Origin: Dokdonella_A sp038237055
Lineage (GTDB): Bacteria; Pseudomonadota; Gammaproteobacteria; Xanthomonadales; Rhodanobacteraceae
Length of the DNA stretch: 7,363 nucleotides
Reading direction: 5' to 3'
Assembly (NCBI GenBank): GCA_038237055.1
Contig: JBBRZD010000162.1
Span: forward strand, 1-7,363
Under the pieces are notes generated by a model. It saw only the letters and a list, made by a program, of their open reading frames with translations. It ran no database searches and was not told the DNA's origin. Below are positions 4,623-7,363 of this stretch, piece after piece. A program made the translations under genes and the position numbers. The first letter of the stretch is position 1. Each line of letters opens with the position of its first letter.

Positions 4623-4902
4623 AGGCTTCGACCCGGACCTTCAGTTTCTGTCCCGGACGGAACGTCACCACCCGCCGCGCGGAGATAGGAATCTCCACAC
4701 CGGTTTTTGGATTACGCCCAGGACGTTGATTCTTGAACCGCAGATCAAAGTTGCCGAACCCCGACAGCTTGACCTGCTCCCCTTTTTCCAACGCATCACG
4801 CACGACTTCGAAGAACGCGTCGACGAATTCCTTGGCTTCACGCTTGTTCAAACCCACGTCCAGGAACAGACGCTCGGCCATTTCCGCCTTGGTCAACGCC
4901 AT
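4603..4902 (-). CDS. ihfA: Integration host factor subunit alpha
   Basis: This gene encodes the 99-residue alpha subunit of IHF, the heterodimeric nucleoid protein that bends DNA sharply at specific sites. It acts in recombination, replication and sigma-54 or other long-range promoter control. The sequence is full length and canonical. It starts MALTKAEMAERLF and has the dimer helices (20-40) and the 'VKLSGFGNFDLRFKNQRPGRNPKTG' core. The beta-ribbon arm carries Arg63-Asn64-Pro65, and Pro65 is the residue that intercalates between base pairs in E. coli IHF alpha. The ATG at 4902 follows the pheT stop (4904-4906) after a single base, with AGGGTAGG upstream inside the end of pheT. The last 20 nt overlap merR. 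The beta-subunit gene is not in the window. HU is excluded by the RPGRNPKTG arm and the operon position after pheT. Confidence 0.97.
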   Translation of the reverse strand: MALTKAEMAERLFLDVGLNKREAKEFVDAFFEVVRDALEKGEQVKLSGFGNFDLRFKNQRPGRNPKTGVEIPISARRVVTFRPGQKLKVRVEAYAGSGQ

Positions 4903-4903
4903 C

Positions 4904-7273
4904 CTACCCTCGCAACTTCGCCTTGCAACCCGTCTCCAGAGCAGCGACCGCGAGAGTCACGCAACGATCCGCGTCCTGGTCCGTAAGGGTGCGGTAACGG
5001 TCCTGTAAAATCAAGCCCATAGCGAGGCTTTTGATTCCGGGCCCGAGGTTGGCTCCGGCGTAGCGATCGAACAAAACGATGTCTGTCAAGGTTTCGCCAA
5101 CGGCATCACGAATTGCCGCCTCAACCTGGGCGTACGCGACCCCCTCCGGCAGCTCGAACGAGAGGTCGCGGCGCACCGATGGATAGCGCGAAACCGCTTC
5201 AGCCTTCGGCAACGGGCGCGCGGCAATGAGGTCGACATCCAGCTCGAACAGGAAGACGTCATCCTCGATGCCCAGCATGCGGGCCAGATCCGGATGCAGG
5301 GCGCCGAGGTGCCCGACCCGTTTCCCGCCTCGATTCAGCGATGCCGTCTGGCCCGGATGCAGGTACGCCAGCTCTGCCGCTTCGCAACTGAATTCGCCGG
5401 AGACGTTGGTCAAGGCGAGCATCGATTCCACGTCGCCCTTCACATCATGGAAATCGACCGCGCGACTGGGTTCGCCCCACTGCTCGGCAAACGCGCGCCC
5501 ACAGGCGACGCCGGCAATGCGAAGCGTTTCAGGGATTCCCTCGCGGAATACGGCGCCGACTTCGAACAGACGCACGCGTTCCTGCTGGCGCCGTCGATTC
5601 GCGCCCATTGCGGCCACCAGACCGGGCAGCAGCGAGGTCCGCATGACACCGAGTTCGGCCGACAGCGGATTGGCTAGCGCGATCGCCCCCGCATCGAGTT
5701 GCCACTGCTTGAGCAGGTCCGCAGCGACGAATGCGTAGCAAACCGCTTCGACATAGTCGCGCGCGATCAATTGGCTGCGTAGCCGGCCCGTTTCCAACAC
5801 CGCTTCCGGCAGCACGGGCGCTAGCAGATCGCCGCGCGGCGCGCGCGTCGGCACGCGCTCGTAACCGTATACGCGGATGACTTCCTCGATAAGGTCTTCT
5901 TCGATTGCGAGATCGAAGCGCCAGCTTGGTGGCGTTGCACGCCAGCCTTCGGGCGTCGACTCGACCGTCATTCCCAACGCACCAAGGATGCGCCCGACTT
6001 CTGCGTCAGCGACTTCGAGGTCAAGCAGTCGCGCGAGGCGAGTGCGGCGCAAGCCGATCGGCCGCCGTTGCGGCAATGCGTCGGCTTGCACTGCTTCGAC
6101 GACTGGGCCCGCGCGACCGCCGGCGATCTCAATCAACAATGCGCTCGCGCGTTCCAGAGCAACCCGCGGCAATTGGGGATCGACGCCGCGCTCGAAACGA
6201 TGCGATGCATCGGTGTGCATGCCGAGTTTGCGGGAGCGGCCCATGATCGCGGACGGCGCGAAATGCGCGCTTTCGAGGAAGACGTTGCGCGTCGCATCGG
6301 TCACGCGCGAGTCGTAACCGCCCATCACACCCGCGAGTGCGAGCCCCTTGTCCTCGTCGGCGATCGCGAGGAATTCCGGATCGAGTTTCACTTCACTGCC
6401 GTCTAGCAGCTTGAGCGTTTCTCCCGCACGCGCACGGCGCACGACGATGCTGCCACTCAAGGTGTCGTTGTCGAACGCATGCAGCGGCTGGCCAAGTTCG
6501 AGCATGACCAGGTTGGTCACATCGACCACCGCGCTGATCGGACGCAGGCCGCTGCGACGCAACCGCTCGGCCAGCCAGAGCGGGCTTTTCGCGGTCGCAT
6601 CAATGCCTTCAATGACGCGGCCGAGATAGCGCGGGCAATCCGCTGCCGCTTCGAGACGCACGACACGCGTCGCGCTGCCCGTTACCGCGACGGCCACGTC
6701 GGAAGCCACACACATCGTGGTACCGAACAGGGCCGCCGCATCACGCGCCAGGCCGCGCACGCTGAGGCAGTCCGGCCGATTCGGCGTCAGTTTGATCTCG
6801 ATGCTCGCATCGGGGAATCCGAGATACTTCGCCAGCGGCGCGCCGGTTGGCGCATCGGCCGGCAATTCCATCAGACCCGAGGCGTCGGCATCGATGCCCA
6901 GCTCCTTGGCCGAACACAGCATGCCGTTCGACTCGACACCGCGCAGGGCGGCTTTCTTGATTTCGACGCCGTTGGGCATGGTCATGCCGATCGTCGCCAG
7001 CGGCGCCTTCAAACCAAGACGCGCATTCGGTGCGCCGCACACAATCGTAAGCGGATCGCCATGGCCGATCGCGACCTGGCACACGCGCAACTTGTCCGCA
7101 TTCGGATGCGGTACGCAGGCGATGATCTCGCCGACGACAACGCCATCAAGTGCGGCTCCTAGCGACTCGACGCCTTCGACTTCGAGACCCGCCATTGTGA
7201 GCCGGTGCATCAATGCATCACGATCGACCGGAATGTCGACGACTTCGCGCAGCCAGTTTTCGGAAAATTTCAT
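4904..7273 (-). CDS. pheT: Phenylalanyl-tRNA synthetase beta subunit
   Basis: This 789-residue protein is the beta subunit of the alpha2-beta2 enzyme that charges tRNA-Phe. All expected domains appear in order. An OB-fold tRNA-binding domain covers about 40-150 (VVVGEIIACVPHPNADKL...VCGAPNAR). The B3/4 editing domain, which hydrolyses mischarged Tyr-tRNA, covers about 212-385 (VDVTNLVMLELGQPLHAFD, SHRFERGVD). B5 covers about 402-473 (PPSWRFDLAIEEDLIEEVIRVYGYERVP), a catalytic-like core about 490-680, and the C-terminal FDX-ACB anticodon-binding domain about 696-788 (RYPSVRRDLSFELP...DRYRTLTDQDAD). The length matches bacterial PheT (about 790-795) with no frameshift. The ATG at 7273 gives the conserved MKFSENWLREVV start, with AAGGA at 7285-7289, a slightly long 11-nt spacing. 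The same frame reads 24 codons further upstream, but that stretch is a palindromic repeat. pheS should lie to the right, outside the window. Confidence 0.98.
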   Translation of the reverse strand: MKFSENWLREVVDIPVDRDALMHRLTMAGLEVEGVESLGAALDGVVVGEIIACVPHPNADKLRVCQVAIGHGDPLTIVCGAPNARLGLKAPLATIGMTMPNGVEIKKAALRGVESNGMLCSAKELGIDADASGLMELPADAPTGAPLAKYLGFPDASIEIKLTPNRPDCLSVRGLARDAAALFGTTMCVASDVAVAVTGSATRVVRLEAAADCPRYLGRVIEGIDATAKSPLWLAERLRRSGLRPISAVVDVTNLVMLELGQPLHAFDNDTLSGSIVVRRARAGETLKLLDGSEVKLDPEFLAIADEDKGLALAGVMGGYDSRVTDATRNVFLESAHFAPSAIMGRSRKLGMHTDASHRFERGVDPQLPRVALERASALLIEIAGGRAGPVVEAVQADALPQRRPIGLRRTRLARLLDLEVADAEVGRILGALGMTVESTPEGWRATPPSWRFDLAIEEDLIEEVIRVYGYERVPTRAPRGDLLAPVLPEAVLETGRLRSQLIARDYVEAVCYAFVAADLLKQWQLDAGAIALANPLSAELGVMRTSLLPGLVAAMGANRRRQQERVRLFEVGAVFREGIPETLRIAGVACGRAFAEQWGEPSRAVDFHDVKGDVESMLALTNVSGEFSCEAAELAYLHPGQTASLNRGGKRVGHLGALHPDLARMLGIEDDVFLFELDVDLIAARPLPKAEAVSRYPSVRRDLSFELPEGVAYAQVEAAIRDAVGETLTDIVLFDRYAGANLGPGIKSLAMGLILQDRYRTLTDQDADRCVTLAVAALETGCKAKLRG

Positions 7274-7298
7274 TTCGTACTTGTTCCTTTCGCTCGTC

Positions 7299-7363
7299 GT
7301 CCCTGCGAACGCCGGGACCCATTTTTTTGCTGAGACGAAAAACAAATGGATTCCGGCCTTCGC
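7299..7363. repeat. Inverted pair of short palindromic repeats upstream of pheT
   Basis: Left arm 7305-7322 (GCGAACGCCGGGACCCAT) and right arm 7346-7363 (ATGGATTCCGGCCTTCGC) are reverse complements at 15 of 18 positions, separated by 23 nt with facing T and A runs. The left copy also has its own stem, GTCCC/GGGAC (7299-7303 with 7314-7318). Both resemble the GGATTCCgGCcTTCGCcGGAATGAC intergenic repeats widespread in proteobacteria. The right copy is cut by the window edge. Confidence 0.7.

Overview
The window looks like a chromosomal segment of a G+C-rich gammaproteobacterium. Its best fit is the Xanthomonadales (Xanthomonas, Lysobacter or Rhodanobacter relatives). The proline iminopeptidase places its catalytic residues four positions from those recalled for the Xanthomonas enzyme, and the minus-strand order pheT, ihfA, merR with a tRNA-Pro downstream is a familiar gammaproteobacterial arrangement. 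The genus cannot be fixed from the sequence alone.

Layout, left to right. Positions 1-316 hold the C-terminal end of a class III aminotransferase (+). Positions 537-914 encode a small exported PsiF-repeat protein (+), followed by a strong intrinsic terminator at 936-963. Positions 964-1111 are an array of three 49-bp tandem hairpin units. Positions 1220-2173 encode a proline iminopeptidase (-). Between its start and a tRNA-Pro(GGG) gene (2362-2438, -) lie two 68-bp tandem hairpin units (2227-2362). Positions 2498-3271 encode a TPM-domain membrane protein (-). A degenerate second tRNA-Pro (3315-3394, -) follows, enclosed by a perfect 10-bp inverted repeat. Positions 3494-4138 encode a zinc-ribbon membrane protein of unknown function (-). 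The right half is a compact housekeeping cluster on the minus strand: pheT (4904-7273), ihfA (4603-4902) and a MerR-type regulator (4266-4622), with a 1-nt gap and a 20-nt overlap between neighbours. The right edge carries an inverted pair of short palindromic repeats between pheT and whatever precedes it, expected to be pheS.

The protein-coding genes are mostly ordinary. phenylalanyl-tRNA synthetase beta, IHF alpha and the MerR protein form one translationally coupled unit. The two small membrane-protein genes and the tRNA-Pro copies lie between that cluster and pip. No defence system, integrase, transposase or CRISPR array is visible.

The unusual material is non-coding. Two hairpin-repeat arrays bracket pip, share a GGCCA..TGGCC hairpin core, and contain paired stem substitutions that keep the hairpins intact. 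A decayed tRNA-Pro copy sits inside an inverted repeat. These are the parts most worth a second look.
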